DNA of 60,031 bases from contig NZ_FCNT01000042.1 of NCBI RefSeq assembly GCF_900021155.1, forward strand, positions 1-60,031, in the 5' to 3' direction. The stretch's first letter is position 1. Every line of letters starts with the position of its first letter. Below are positions 7,824-15,108 of the stretch, piece after piece. The stretch is from Alistipes sp. CHKCI003. Its GTDB lineage: Bacteria; Bacteroidota; Bacteroidia; Bacteroidales; Rikenellaceae. The notes beneath the pieces were generated by a model, which saw only the letters and a program-made list of their open reading frames with translations, made no database searches and was not told the origin of the DNA. The position numbers and the translations under genes were made by a program.

Positions 7824-8195
7824 TTACAATTTCAATCGTTCTTTCTCGTAACTTATCATCGTGCGCAGGTTGTCGCACTGGTGTTTGCACGCCGCATTGA
7901 TGCGGTCGAGCCACTTCTCCAGTGCGTTCAGTTCTGCCGCCGAGCTGTTCACCAACTTCACGGCCAGCGACGCCGACAAACTTAAAATCGTCTCTTTCTC
8001 ATCGTGGAACAATTTCGCCATCGCGGCATCGCGCATTCCGGCAACTTCGGCGAGTAACTCGCCGCTGCGGGCGTAGTAGACGCCGAGTTGGTCCAGTCGT
8101 CCGAGCATCGCGTCGATGTCGGCCATGTCATTCAGACATTCCAACATACTTTGAATGTCCTCCGCCTCCTTGCGTATTTGTTCTATTCTTGTCAT
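7824..8195 (-). CDS. hypothetical helical protein, 123 residues
   Basis: Mostly alpha-helical with heptad-like stretches at the N-terminus and in LNALEKWLDRINAACKHQ. No recognised domain. Its first 68 bases overlap the 3' end of the neighbouring 72-residue gene in another frame. Confidence 0.55.
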   Translation of the reverse strand: MTRIEQIRKEAEDIQSMLECLNDMADIDAMLGRLDQLGVYYARSGELLAEVAGMRDAAMAKLFHDEKETILSLSASLAVKLVNSSAAELNALEKWLDRINAACKHQCDNLRTMISYEKERLKL

Positions 8196-8346
8196 GACGT
8201 TTTAGAATTTTGCGGTACAGTAGCGCTGCCTTACGCAGTGCATTCTGCTCTTTGATGGTGAGGATCGGGGTCTGTCCCCGATTCCTCGGGAGATCGCGCA
8301 GGATGCGAATCGCCTCCCGGACCTCTGCGGTCGTCAGCTCGTACAT
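8128..8346 (-). CDS. hypothetical protein, 72 residues
   Basis: Basic helical protein (YELTTAEVREAIRILRDLP...). The C-terminal 20 residues are read through the start of the next gene and may be non-essential. No family recognised; kept because it fills the operon between the SSB-like gene and the 123-residue gene. Confidence 0.5.
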   Translation of the reverse strand: MYELTTAEVREAIRILRDLPRNRGQTPILTIKEQNALRKAALLYRKILKRHDKNRTNTQGGGGHSKYVGMSE

Positions 8347-8358
8347 ACTCTTCAGACA

Positions 8359-8655
8359 TCAGAAAGGCAGGTCGTCGACCTCATCGGCCGGAGGCATCTG
8401 TTCCACGGATTCGGGAGTAATCGGATTAGGCGCGAAATTCACGGCCTTGCCTTTGCCGATAAAGATTCTGTTGGCTTTCGACGCGCGTTCTTCCTTCGTC
8501 TGCTGCATAAATACGCAATGCGTGTTCTCGTAGACATCCGGTTCCCGAAGGGTCGATACGCATACGTTGATGTACTTTTTGCCATTGTTGCCCTGCTTGA
8601 TCCGATCCCGCGGAATATCCGACACGCAGATCGATACATTGATAAAATCCGACAT
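8359..8655 (-). CDS. single-stranded DNA-binding protein-like
   Basis: 98 residues, short for an SSB. It has a strand-rich N-terminal part (FINVSICVSDIP, KYINVCVSTL) fitting a small OB-fold and ends with the acidic tail DDLPF that SSBs use to bind partner proteins. It sits next to the Rad52-like annealase, as expected for phage recombination modules. Confidence 0.65.
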   Translation of the reverse strand: MSDFINVSICVSDIPRDRIKQGNNGKKYINVCVSTLREPDVYENTHCVFMQQTKEERASKANRIFIGKGKAVNFAPNPITPESVEQMPPADEVDDLPF

Positions 8656-8657
8656 GA

Positions 8658-9116
8658 TTAGTATTTTTTGAATGTTGTTTTGATAATTGTTTTACTGCTG
8701 CGGGCGGGCGGATAAACCATCTCTCCGGTCTCCGGATCGGCCATGCCGGACTTCGGCAGCGATTTGAGCATCGTTTCCCGTTCCCTGATGTCGGCTTTGA
8801 CCGCCTCCAGCGTCTTGTACATTTCCGCCAGCTTGCTGTCGCCGCACATCGAATAATCGTATTTCACGCCCGATTCGGCCTCTTCCAGCCGACAATCGCC
8901 GAAGATGTGCGACTTGCCGTACTTCGAAAGCTCCCGCAACGTAATGTCCCGGACCTGCGGGTTACTCTTAAACTGTGTAATCGCAGCCTCTACACGGCTC
9001 ATATTGATATGCGCCGTAATGGGATCGACCTCTCCGTTCACCACGGCCGAAACAGCCCGGTCGGCCAACTCGGCGACCGAAGCCGTTTCCCGTAACAGTA
9101 TAATCTGTGCGTCCAT
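8658..9116 (-). CDS. hypothetical recombination-module protein
   Basis: 152 residues. Helical N-terminal half (VAELADRAVSAVVNGEVDPITAHINM) and a conserved tail (GMADPETGEMVYPPARSSKTIIKTTF). This arrangement is commonly found between Rad52/Erf and SSB genes in Bacteroides phages; the exact role is unknown. Two bases separate it from each neighbour. Confidence 0.55.
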   Translation of the reverse strand: MDAQIILLRETASVAELADRAVSAVVNGEVDPITAHINMSRVEAAITQFKSNPQVRDITLRELSKYGKSHIFGDCRLEEAESGVKYDYSMCGDSKLAEMYKTLEAVKADIRERETMLKSLPKSGMADPETGEMVYPPARSSKTIIKTTFKKY

Positions 9117-9118
9117 GA

Positions 9119-9766
9119 TTATTTGGCGTTTTTACGAGCTTGCCGATAGGATTCGAATAGTGCGGTAAAACGTTCCACGACATCGGCGTCGGCATCGTAA
9201 GATTTGAGCAGTTTCGCTCCTGCGTCGAACGTTTGGGAGTATCCCGACGTCGTATAGGCATTATAGGCCCACTTGAGCAGCGAATCGCACATGATCTCGT
9301 CCGCCAGCATCTCCGGCGTGATGCGCTTCTTTACCGGAGCAGCGGTCGGTGATTGCGAATTGCGGTCCGTTTTCTGCGGCATTCCGCTCCGCGCGTGCTT
9401 TCCTTTGAACACATCGGCACCAACACCCAACCATGATGCGACCTTCGTGATCGCATCCGTCGTGGCGCCTTTGTAGGCATCTCCCAAGTCGGAATTGTCA
9501 TTCCCGCCGTAACACTCGTAATAAATGCCGTAGTCGGGAATAGAAAATTTGAGTTTCACGACGACCATCTTGTCGGCTCGTTCGATGATCTCGGTTTCAA
9601 TACGCCATTTTCCTACTCCGAACACTTCGTTCAGTCGTTCGGTAACGTATATGGATTTAATCGACGACAAATATTTTTTCGTAGGATGCGGGCTGACCGC
9701 TTCATCCGGAAGCGGTCGGGATAAGGCATCCAGTTGCGTCGAATTAAGCGATTTGAGCTCTGTCAT
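9119..9766 (-). CDS. Rad52/22-family single-strand annealing protein
   Basis: 215 residues from the ATG at 9766; the open frame reaches further but runs into the next gene. The core pattern (TKKYLSSIKSIYVTERLNEVFG, KWRIET, then YECYGGNDNSDLGDAYKGATTDAITKVASWLGVG) is that of Rad52-like annealases (phage Sak/Erf type). It anneals complementary single strands during phage recombination, working with SSB and possibly the VRR-NUC nuclease. Probably a multimeric ring. Confidence 0.8.
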   Translation of the reverse strand: MTELKSLNSTQLDALSRPLPDEAVSPHPTKKYLSSIKSIYVTERLNEVFGVGKWRIETEIIERADKMVVVKLKFSIPDYGIYYECYGGNDNSDLGDAYKGATTDAITKVASWLGVGADVFKGKHARSGMPQKTDRNSQSPTAAPVKKRITPEMLADEIMCDSLLKWAYNAYTTSGYSQTFDAGAKLLKSYDADADVVERFTALFESYRQARKNAK

Positions 9767-9771
9767 AGCCG

Positions 9772-9939
9772 TCAGTCGATATAGGTTACTTTCGGGGTGG
9801 ACACTTTCTTCGGATCGAGATAGCGCAGGCAATCGCGTTTCGCCCGTTCAATTTCCTTGGCCGTCATCCGGCGGTTCTCCTCGTGGCTGGAAACCACTTT
9901 GCCTGTGTCCAGACTTTTTACTTCAATACGTGTTTTCAT
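9772..9939 (-). CDS. small hypothetical protein, 55 residues
   Basis: Starts MKTRIEVKSLDTGKVVSS and ends STPKVTYID. Basic, with a central helix (AKEIERAKRDCLRYL). It precedes the annealase gene by five bases and belongs to the same transcript. No family recognised. Confidence 0.5.
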   Translation of the reverse strand: MKTRIEVKSLDTGKVVSSHEENRRMTAKEIERAKRDCLRYLDPKKVSTPKVTYID

Positions 9940-9962
9940 AAATATTCTATATTGTCTCGAAA

Positions 9963-10442
9963 TCAATGAATAAGAAATGTTTTCAACTTGTCGAACGTTG
10001 CATCGTTCAGCCTCTCGACCATATCGGGACCGACGTATGTGTGAAGTTCCCACCATACGGGCACAACGTCCTTTACCTCGCTCCAAATCCCATCGGGAGC
10101 TGAAACGTTTTCACGATAGATGAATGCCGTTAAAGTAAACCGGCAGGTAATTTCTCCATCGGGCAATTCTATTGTCGTGCTGCACTGGTCCTGTACCTCG
10201 ATGATCTCGCGCAACTGTTCGGCAAGAGCTTTATAGATTCGCTCTCCGATGTGGATTGCCTTCGATGTTGACGGCTGAAGTTCTTCGTCGATAACCTCGG
10301 TCTCCTCCTCCGGTTCGTCCACCTCCGGCGGAACCTTATCCCACGCCACCGAAGGATAGTCGCCGTATTCCACACCATCAATGAAGATCATTGGTTGAGC
10401 TGTCTGATGATATACCTCCATATCGCTATTCGAATAAATCAT
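9963..10442 (-). CDS. hypothetical protein with acidic linker, 159 residues
   Basis: Residues 30-55 are very acidic (PEVDEPEEETEVIDEE), dividing a short N-terminal strand region from a C-terminal beta-rich domain (ITCRFTLTAFIYRENVSAPDG, VPVWWELHTYV). Function unknown. The start lies 17 bases inside the end of the small membrane protein gene. Confidence 0.55.
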   Translation of the reverse strand: MIYSNSDMEVYHQTAQPMIFIDGVEYGDYPSVAWDKVPPEVDEPEEETEVIDEELQPSTSKAIHIGERIYKALAEQLREIIEVQDQCSTTIELPDGEITCRFTLTAFIYRENVSAPDGIWSEVKDVVPVWWELHTYVGPDMVERLNDATFDKLKTFLIH

Positions 10443-10548
10443 TCAACATCCGGTTGACTTTCTGTTTACGGCGTTCGTTGGAGAACACCCAGCTGAATAC
10501 CGCCACTGTTACCACGGCGAACATTACGAATGTGATAAGCTCTGCCAT
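10426..10548 (-). CDS. single-pass membrane micro-protein, 40 residues
   Basis: MAELITFVMFAVVTVAVFSWVF followed by a basic tail (NERRKQKVNRML). One transmembrane helix with cytoplasmic basic end is clear. Too short for most gene callers. Role unknown. Confidence 0.55.
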   Translation of the reverse strand: MAELITFVMFAVVTVAVFSWVFSNERRKQKVNRMLNDLFE

Positions 10549-10551
10549 AAC

Positions 10552-10725
10552 CTAACGTATTTTGATCCGATAGAGGCGGGGTCTGTTTTCTGTCCGTAAC
10601 GCATTGTAGACAGCCTTGCTTTGAATGCGCCGGATTTTGGTCCGCAAGCGGTAGCAAAACCGCCACACTTTACCGTAAAGGCGTAGCCGGAGGCTATTCA
10701 CCTCGATAATCTGAAACTCTTTCAT
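10552..10725 (-). CDS. small basic protein, 57 residues
   Basis: Very basic (many Arg/Lys: LRLRLYGKVWRFCYRLRTKIRRIQ). Starts at the ATG at 10725 and is three bases from the membrane micro-protein gene. Nucleic acid binding is plausible from charge alone. Confidence 0.5.
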   Translation of the reverse strand: MKEFQIIEVNSLRLRLYGKVWRFCYRLRTKIRRIQSKAVYNALRTENRPRLYRIKIR

Positions 10726-10743
10726 AATGTACTGATTTAGCGG

Positions 10744-11034
10744 TTATTTCTGCACCTTTTGCTGGACCTTGATATAGGTGATATGAGCAAAAGAATAGCT
10801 ATCACGGAACTCAATTACAGCACGACCCACGGCCATCAGAGGATGATATTCGTCATAGGTGAGCGACGTCTCGACCTTTACCTTTTCGTAGGTCAAACCG
10901 TCGATACCGATAAGGTAGGTATTTGGTGTGTCGGAGAATTCGGCGTTCAGCAAAAACTTTTTGCTTAAAGATTTGTAAATAGGCGTAACAGCCGTACTGT
11001 ACTTCGGGCCGATACCTTTGATTCGTTCTGGCAT
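10744..11034 (-). CDS. hypothetical early protein downstream of an antisense leader RNA
   Basis: 96 residues, beta-rich (TYEKVKVETSLTYDEYHPLMAVG). First gene of the leftward early operon. The bases around its start (GCCAGAACGA, 11023-11032 on the minus strand) occur again at the 5' end of the le​ader RNA (11180-11189), and their exact antisense lies at 11093-11102. Its expression is therefore likely controlled by that RNA. Confidence 0.6.
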   Translation of the reverse strand: MPERIKGIGPKYSTAVTPIYKSLSKKFLLNAEFSDTPNTYLIGIDGLTYEKVKVETSLTYDEYHPLMAVGRAVIEFRDSYSFAHITYIKVQQKVQK

Positions 11035-11048
11035 GATGTCATCAAAAG

Positions 11049-11369
11049 TTAGTTAATAGGTATGTAAAAAGAGGCGTTGCCCCTATTTGTTCGCCAGAAC
11101 GACACTACTGCATGAGCAGAAGTGGACAAGGGACAACGCTTTATCGCGTTTGAATATGTACTTTTGTGATGCAATAGCATCGTTCTGGCACTGCAAAGAT
11201 ACGCAAAGTTTCTGACTTTGCAAATTTTCTTCGCAAAATCGTGGGCGCACATCGCGCGCAAAAGGGCGCTTTCGCTTAGATACTTGTAGGTAAAGGGCGC
11301 CTGTGTCGTAGGCGGAACGGCAGGCCGGACGCTTTGCGTCTTGGGGCCGCTTTCAGGGACGTTTGGCAT
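11049..11369 (-). CDS. doubtful ORF after leader RNA B2
   Basis: The start (ATGCCAAACGT) is the target of RNA B2's antisense, and the first ~45 residues (SGPKTQSVRPAVPPTTQAP...) look protein-like. The remainder runs through the promoter and body of RNA B1 and is probably not meaningful, so the gene may be a truncated relic. Low confidence. Confidence 0.3.
   Translation of the reverse strand: MPNVPESGPKTQSVRPAVPPTTQAPFTYKYLSESALLRAMCAHDFAKKICKVRNFAYLCSARTMLLHHKSTYSNAIKRCPLSTSAHAVVSFWRTNRGNASFYIPIN
11062..11189 (-). ncRNA. structured leader RNA B1 with start-codon antisense
   Basis: About 128 bases. P1: GCCAGAACGA pairs with TCGTTCTGGC (11093-11102). Inside are P2 (GATGC/GCATC), P3 (ACGC-GATAAA-GCGT) and P4 (CTGC-TCAT-GCAG), then a terminator hairpin (11071-11083) with five T. 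The P1 3' strand is also complementary to the start of the gene at 11034. All four helices are preserved with different bases in RNA B2. Confidence 0.65.
11194..11224 (-). promoter_or_regulatory. Bacteroidetes promoter of leader RNA B1
   Basis: Reads TTTG (11221-11224), 19 bases, TATCTTTG (11194-11201) on the minus strand, a textbook match to the -33/-7 consensus of Bacteroidetes. The start point would be a few bases before P1 of the RNA. Confidence 0.75.
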
Positions 11370-11395
11370 GGTCTGAAAGTTTTAAATTAGTATAT

Positions 11396-11530
11396 AAAAA
11401 GAGGCGAGCCTCTCTTGTTTTCGTCGCCAAACGTCCGCCATCTCAAAGAGATGACACCACAAGAAAGACCCGCTTTATCGCGGAACTACTTCAATATGTT
11501 CTTTGTCGTCAGATGACGAACGTTTGGCAT
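11396..11530 (-). ncRNA. structured leader RNA B2 with start-codon antisense
   Basis: Promoter box TATATTTG at 11533-11540. P1: GCCAAACGT (11520-11528) with ACGTTTGGC (11426-11434); P2 CGTC-ATCT-GACG; P3 CCGC-GATAAA-GCGG; P4 CATCTC-TTT-GAGATG; terminator AGAGGC-TC-GCCTCT plus five T near 11396-11414. Shared single-stranded parts with B1: ACATATT between P2 and P3 and the loop GATAAA. The downstream start at 11359-11369 repeats the P1 5' strand. Confidence 0.65.
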
Positions 11531-11578
11531 TGCAAATATACGCATTCATTTTGAATTTGCGAAACAAAAAGCGAAAAA

Positions 11579-11598
11579 ACCGAGGCAAAACCTCGGTT
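11579..11598 (-). terminator. intrinsic terminator of the split toxin gene
   Basis: Stem AACCGAGG/CCTCGGTT with a five-base loop, followed on the minus strand by a run of T. It closes the Panacea toxin-antitoxin operon. The same terminator type recurs at 15062. Confidence 0.75.
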
Positions 11599-11850
11599 TA
11601 TCACATTAATGATTATATATATCTCCAAATTCAGCCTCTATATAGACAACCTGAAAAATGTTACCATCTCTGAACCCAAGAAAGGCGTGGTTGTCTCCTG
11701 TGGCGCGAAAAGCCAACAGAAACGTAACCTCCCGAGTTAATTTTAAATCTTTCTTTATGGCAGTTACGGGGATTTTTTCGCAACCGATCGCATGACGCTG
11801 CGATATGTTAACCGTTTTCCAGTCAGTTCCGCATATTTTTTTGAGCCGCT

Positions 11851-12000
11851 TTGACATACTCCCACGACTAAAGCGCGTGGGATTCTTGTGTGCAAGCGCG
11901 GGACGCCGTATCAGATACGGTCTTACTCCCGCTCCACAATTCGGAGATGCCCCTCCGAAGTATATTCTCAGCCGCATTGAGGTCGCGGTCGTTTACCTTA
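11851..12000 (-). ncRNA. predicted omega/reRNA of TnpB
   Basis: By analogy with IS605-family TnpB systems, the guide RNA spans the 3' end of tnpB and the right end and takes its guide from the flank. Here the flank begins AGCGGCTC at 11850 reading left. Boundaries are inferred; only the right-end hairpin is directly visible. Confidence 0.45.
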
Positions 12001-12998
12001 CCGCATTCGGGACATACCCATTCGCGGTCGCTAAGTTTCAATTCTCTGTTCACATATCCACACTCGCAAGTCTTTGAGGACGGATAGAATCGGTCTATCT
12101 TGTGAACTGTCACGCTATACTTCCGTGTGACGCATTCAAGTTTGCCGACAAACTCCGCATGGGCCAAATCCGACATCTTGAGTCCCCACATCCGCGTCAT
12201 GCCGTGCAACGATAAATCTTCAATGAAGATATAATCATATTTGCGGCACAACTCATGTGCGAGCTTCCACTGAAAATCCTCGCGTTTGTGAGTGATGTTC
12301 TCAAACTCGCGGCACACATCCTTGCGTCTGCGCTGTCGGTTGTTTGAACCTTTCTTACACTTGGATAGCGAGCGGGATTTGCGCCTAACGTTGTCAAGGT
12401 CGGATTTCAAGAACAGTGGATTCCTCACGGTCGTACCGTCCGATAAGGTCATATAGGTCTTTAAGCCGAAGTCAATGCCTACGGATGCACCATCATGTGT
12501 CTTTCCGTACGCTTTCGGCTCTGCGTCCGTTGTGATTATCAGATAGTATTCCCCGAGTCGTGAACGCTTGATTGCTATTCGCTTAACCCTGCCTTCATAA
12601 GGTCGCGAATAAGAAAATTTGAAACGCTTCTTAATCGTATTGACCGTCAAGACATTTCCATTTAGAGAGAAACCGCCCTGTTTATAGACAATAGAGTAGA
12701 AGTCTATTGCTCTTCTGAATTTAGGAGGTCGCTTCGCTAATTTCTTAAAAAACCTCTGATATGCAGTATCAAGGCGTTCGATGATTTCTTGCGTGGTCTG
12801 TGAATGAAGCAGAGTTCGCTTAATTCTCTTCGCATAGTGTTTTTGCATCGCATTCTTTGAGATATACTTACCAAAGAGCGAATAGTACCTTTTCTGTAAC
12901 GCAAGAGCGTGATTCCAGACAAAAGATGCCTCACGGAGCATCGCGTCTAAATGCTTTGTCCGCTTGGTCTGATACAATTTATATTTGTATGCTATCAT
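11868..12998 (-). CDS. tnpB: TnpB RNA-guided nuclease
   Basis: 376 residues, full length. RuvC residues: D in GIDFGLKTY (~190), E in IFIEDLSLH (~275), D in NDRDLNAAENIL (~345); four-cysteine zinc finger between the last two (CECGY, CPECG). TnpB uses an RNA made from its own right end to cut DNA next to a target-adjacent motif, which favours element retention. The stop lies in the right-end hairpin. Divergent promoters lie between it and tnpA (12999-13065). Confidence 0.92.
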   Translation of the reverse strand: MIAYKYKLYQTKRTKHLDAMLREASFVWNHALALQKRYYSLFGKYISKNAMQKHYAKRIKRTLLHSQTTQEIIERLDTAYQRFFKKLAKRPPKFRRAIDFYSIVYKQGGFSLNGNVLTVNTIKKRFKFSYSRPYEGRVKRIAIKRSRLGEYYLIITTDAEPKAYGKTHDGASVGIDFGLKTYMTLSDGTTVRNPLFLKSDLDNVRRKSRSLSKCKKGSNNRQRRRKDVCREFENITHKREDFQWKLAHELCRKYDYIFIEDLSLHGMTRMWGLKMSDLAHAEFVGKLECVTRKYSVTVHKIDRFYPSSKTCECGYVNRELKLSDREWVCPECGKVNDRDLNAAENILRRGISELWSGSKTVSDTASRACTQESHAL

Positions 12999-13065
12999 CT
13001 TTTGTTATATCTTTGTTGCAAAGTTAATGAAAATATTCGACATCTGCAATACAAATAATAAATAC

Positions 13066-13470
13066 ATGACTACAAAAAAGAGATATTCGGCAAGTGAAAC
13101 CTGTGTCTACAATCTTGGATTTCATCTAATTTGGTGTACCAAGTACCGTAGAAAAGTCCTTACCTCCGAGATAGAATCACGACTCAAAGAACTGATACGC
13201 GAGAAGGCGGATGAGCTTGAAGTGGAGATTGTGGAGATGGAAACGATGCCTGACCATATCCACATCTTTGTCAAGTCAAAGCCCACATACGCTCCACATT
13301 TTCTTGTGCAGCAGTTTAAGGGGTATTCATCGCGAGTTTTGCGTGAGGAATTTGCAGAGCTGTGCTCCCGTCTGCCGTCTTTGTGGACGCGTTCGTATTT
13401 CTGCGAGTCTGTCGGATATATTTCGGCTGATACCATAATCAGATATATCGAGAATCAGAAAAAACATTGA
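13066..13470 (+). CDS. tnpA: TnpA Y1 (HUH) transposase
   Basis: 134 residues from the ATG at 13066. HUH motif in MPDHIHIFV (~65-73) and the catalytic tyrosine in the C-terminal helix (DTIIRYIENQ). The N-terminal motif (NLGFHLIWCTKYRRKVL) is standard for IS200/IS605 TnpA. Works as a dimer on single-stranded ends with the subterminal hairpins. Confidence 0.92.
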   Translation: MTTKKRYSASETCVYNLGFHLIWCTKYRRKVLTSEIESRLKELIREKADELEVEIVEMETMPDHIHIFVKSKPTYAPHFLVQQFKGYSSRVLREEFAELCSRLPSLWTRSYFCESVGYISADTIIRYIENQKKH

Positions 13471-13655
13471 GGCGCTTTCATCCCACGACTGAAGTCGTGG
13501 GCTTTCCCGCGTATCTTTTGTAAATAGTCGATGAAAAAAGATACTTTTTTGCAGTCGGTATAGCTTACATCATGGAGATAGGCAAAGCCGAACGATATGT
13601 GATTCTCACACCCGACGGCATTTTCAGTCGGGGATTGCTTGCGGATCTTCATGAG

Positions 13656-14096
13656 TCATGCCAACTGCTTCTCGAAATAGCGCCGCATTTTGTCTTTGGA
13701 TATCACGTTCCCCACGCCTCGCGGAGTACTCAGCCACGGCGATTCATTGTGAGTTTTTTCCATGAGGCCTAATGCAGAGAAATTTATATAGGCATTGAAT
13801 ACGTCGTAGAATAAAGCCTCTTCCTCCTCTACCAAGAGGGTGGGAGTTTGGGTTTCGGGGATGATTCCTCCCGCTCCGAATTTCTTGAAATGCTCGTAAA
13901 CGCAAGGCACGACCGGGCCATACATCCACGCTTCGACCTCTTCAGAAAAAAGCGGAGTGCCGAACGCTGCCAAATGATACCCCTGCTGGTAATAAAGCAT
14001 TTTTTGCAGCTTCATGTTGGACATGAGCTCCCCTCCGTCATATTCCGTCGCTTTGAGCAACAATTTATTGGCGATGTCTAAAACAGGATAAGTCAT
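13656..14096 (-). CDS. Panacea (SocA-like, DUF4065) antitoxin 1
   Basis: 146 residues. Panacea pattern: MSNMKLQKMLYYQQGYHLA (~25-43), then EVEAWMYGPVVPCVYEHFKKFG (~52-73). The domain neutralises diverse toxins encoded beside it and can act as a protease adaptor (SocA). Its partner gene at 13652 is split by an IS element. Driven by the promoter at 14164-14196. Confidence 0.85.
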   Translation of the reverse strand: MTYPVLDIANKLLLKATEYDGGELMSNMKLQKMLYYQQGYHLAAFGTPLFSEEVEAWMYGPVVPCVYEHFKKFGAGGIIPETQTPTLLVEEEEALFYDVFNAYINFSALGLMEKTHNESPWLSTPRGVGNVISKDKMRRYFEKQLA

Positions 14097-14163
14097 AAGT
14101 TCAGAATATTAAGGAGTTCTATATAATTCGCAGAAGTAGATATTTATTCTTGTGTTTACAATG

Positions 14164-14196
14164 CAAATATACGCTATTTTACATATAAATCGCAAA
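14164..14196 (-). promoter_or_regulatory. promoter of Panacea pair 1
   Basis: TTTG (14193-14196), 21 bases, TATATTTG (14164-14171) on the minus strand. No 16-base phage operator is present, so this cargo operon seems independent of the phage switch. Confidence 0.7.
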
Positions 14197-14298
14197 AAAT
14201 ATGCTTTTATTGTGAACCGTATACCGTTTTATTTCTAAAGCACTATCCGGTTCAAAACTTGCAAAGTGTTTGCATTGTGTAATAGCGTAGAAGAAAAA

Positions 14299-14319
14299 GG
14301 CGGGGTTATTAGCCCCGCC
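14299..14319 (-). terminator. intrinsic terminator after the antirepressor gene
   Basis: GGCGGGG/CCCCGCC stem followed by TTTTTC on the minus strand, 25 bases after the Bro gene stop. Confidence 0.8.
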
Positions 14320-14343
14320 GAACACTTAAAAATATTATGAGCA

Positions 14344-14961
14344 TTATTTGCCATACAAGATGGCAAATGCCTTGCGATGGTAGAGATTTACTTCTCCATA
14401 GTTCCCATCGAATATCTTTTTGACCTCAAGCCCGTGCTCTGCCGATATAGCTTTCAGAGCTTGCCATGAGACCTTTCGCCAATTTATGCAATGCTCCTTT
14501 GCCCAGCGCTTGATCGAGAACCAATCTTTTGCCTCGTCAAGCTGTTGCGTCTTAACTTCGAGCTGGAGTTGGATTTTCTCTTTTGCCTCTACGGCGTCGG
14601 CCAACTGCCGTAGTGCTTCCGAATAGGTTTTCGGGAGAGCCATCGTATAGCTACCGGTCTTGCGGATGGAGGGAAGGACTTCGGAGGTTACCCATTTGCG
14701 GAATGGTTTGGCATTGGGCTTATTACTTCGGAGAATGAGAGAATATAACCCACTTTCTGTAATGAAAAGCATATTCCCGCCTCGCTCTAACGATTGGTTA
14801 TACCGTTCGTCCTCATCCACATGATCCGAAATGGCTTTGCTCGGATTGGAGTATCCCAATACATTACAAACATCTGTGGCGGCAAACATCGGTTCGCCAT
14901 TGACTTCGGTTACTCTCACTTCTCCGAAGCGGTCATTTTGAAAAATCTGTATAGCACTCAT
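14344..14961 (-). CDS. Bro-N antirepressor
   Basis: 205 residues. Bro-N domain at 1-105 (DRFGEVRVTEVNGEPMFAATDVCNVLGY, then FITESGLYSLILRS and FRKWVTSEVLPSIRKTG), coiled linker at 115-150, and a C-terminal KilA-C-like helix-turn-helix. Phage antirepressors relieve repression during induction. Its promoter carries the shared TTGCRTAATGTGCCGA element, so it is likely under the phage repressor, and its start codon is inside a 7-bp hairpin. Confidence 0.85.
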   Translation of the reverse strand: MSAIQIFQNDRFGEVRVTEVNGEPMFAATDVCNVLGYSNPSKAISDHVDEDERYNQSLERGGNMLFITESGLYSLILRSNKPNAKPFRKWVTSEVLPSIRKTGSYTMALPKTYSEALRQLADAVEAKEKIQLQLEVKTQQLDEAKDWFSIKRWAKEHCINWRKVSWQALKAISAEHGLEVKKIFDGNYGEVNLYHRKAFAILYGK

Positions 14962-14979
14962 ATTATAGTTTTATGAGTT
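14957..14979 (-). promoter_or_regulatory. hairpin occluding the antirepressor start
   Basis: ACTCATA, nine bases, TATGAGT; the 3' arm contains the start codon ATGAGT. The leader is only about 15 bases otherwise, so the hairpin may limit initiation. Confidence 0.5.
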
Positions 14980-14984
14980 CGTGG

Positions 14985-15015
14985 CAAAGTTGCGAGCGTT
15001 CGGCACATTACGCAA
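14985..15015 (-). promoter_or_regulatory. shared phage promoter/operator, site A
   Basis: TTGCGTAATGTGCCGA, 11 bases, TTTG on the minus strand. The TTGC sits at the -33 position and the TTTG in the -7 box (19-base spacer); the conserved TAATGTGCCG fills the spacer, a good place for a repressor. Drives the antirepressor. Confidence 0.8.
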
Positions 15016-15061
15016 GACCTAATCAGATTATTTTTCGAATCTGCAAAAAAAGTATAAAAAA

Positions 15062-15080
15062 ACCGAGGCAGAACCTCGGT
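15062..15080 (-). terminator. intrinsic terminator of Panacea pair 2
   Basis: ACCGAGG/CCTCGGT stem with a run of T on the minus strand side, about 30 bases after the toxin-like gene stop. Confidence 0.75.
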
Positions 15081-15108
15081 CATGAAAAATACGATTCTTA
15101 TGAAATCG

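Larger units (their letters stand above)
11851..13519. mobile_element. IS200/IS605-family element (IS608-like), 1669 bp
   Basis: Divergent tnpA (Y1 transposase) and tnpB. Subterminal hairpins: 11862-11882 (CCCACG...CGTGGG, holding the tnpB stop) and 13482-13501 (CCCACGACT/AGTCGTGGG). On the minus strand the left flank ends in TTAC and the right end of the element is TCAA, the cleavage tetranucleotides known for IS608. There is no target duplication, as expected for single-strand transposition. Confidence 0.9.
11606..13652 (-). pseudogene. Panacea-linked toxin-like gene split by an IS608-like element
   Basis: The 5' part runs from 13652 to 13520, the 3' part from 11850 to 11606. Joining them after removal of 11851-13519 gives one open frame of 125 residues with no stop (junction DYL-Q-RLKK). 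The restored protein ends FLGFRDGNIFQVVYIEAEF, a pattern common in small RNase-type toxins, and it follows the Panacea antitoxin gene by three bases. Toxin identity is inferred from context and size. The antitoxin is intact, so the pair is now toxin-negative unless the element excises. Confidence 0.7.

Noticed and set aside
12985..13065. Longer start for tnpA
   Set aside because: The extra residues do not match TnpA; the family begins at the ATG at 13066.
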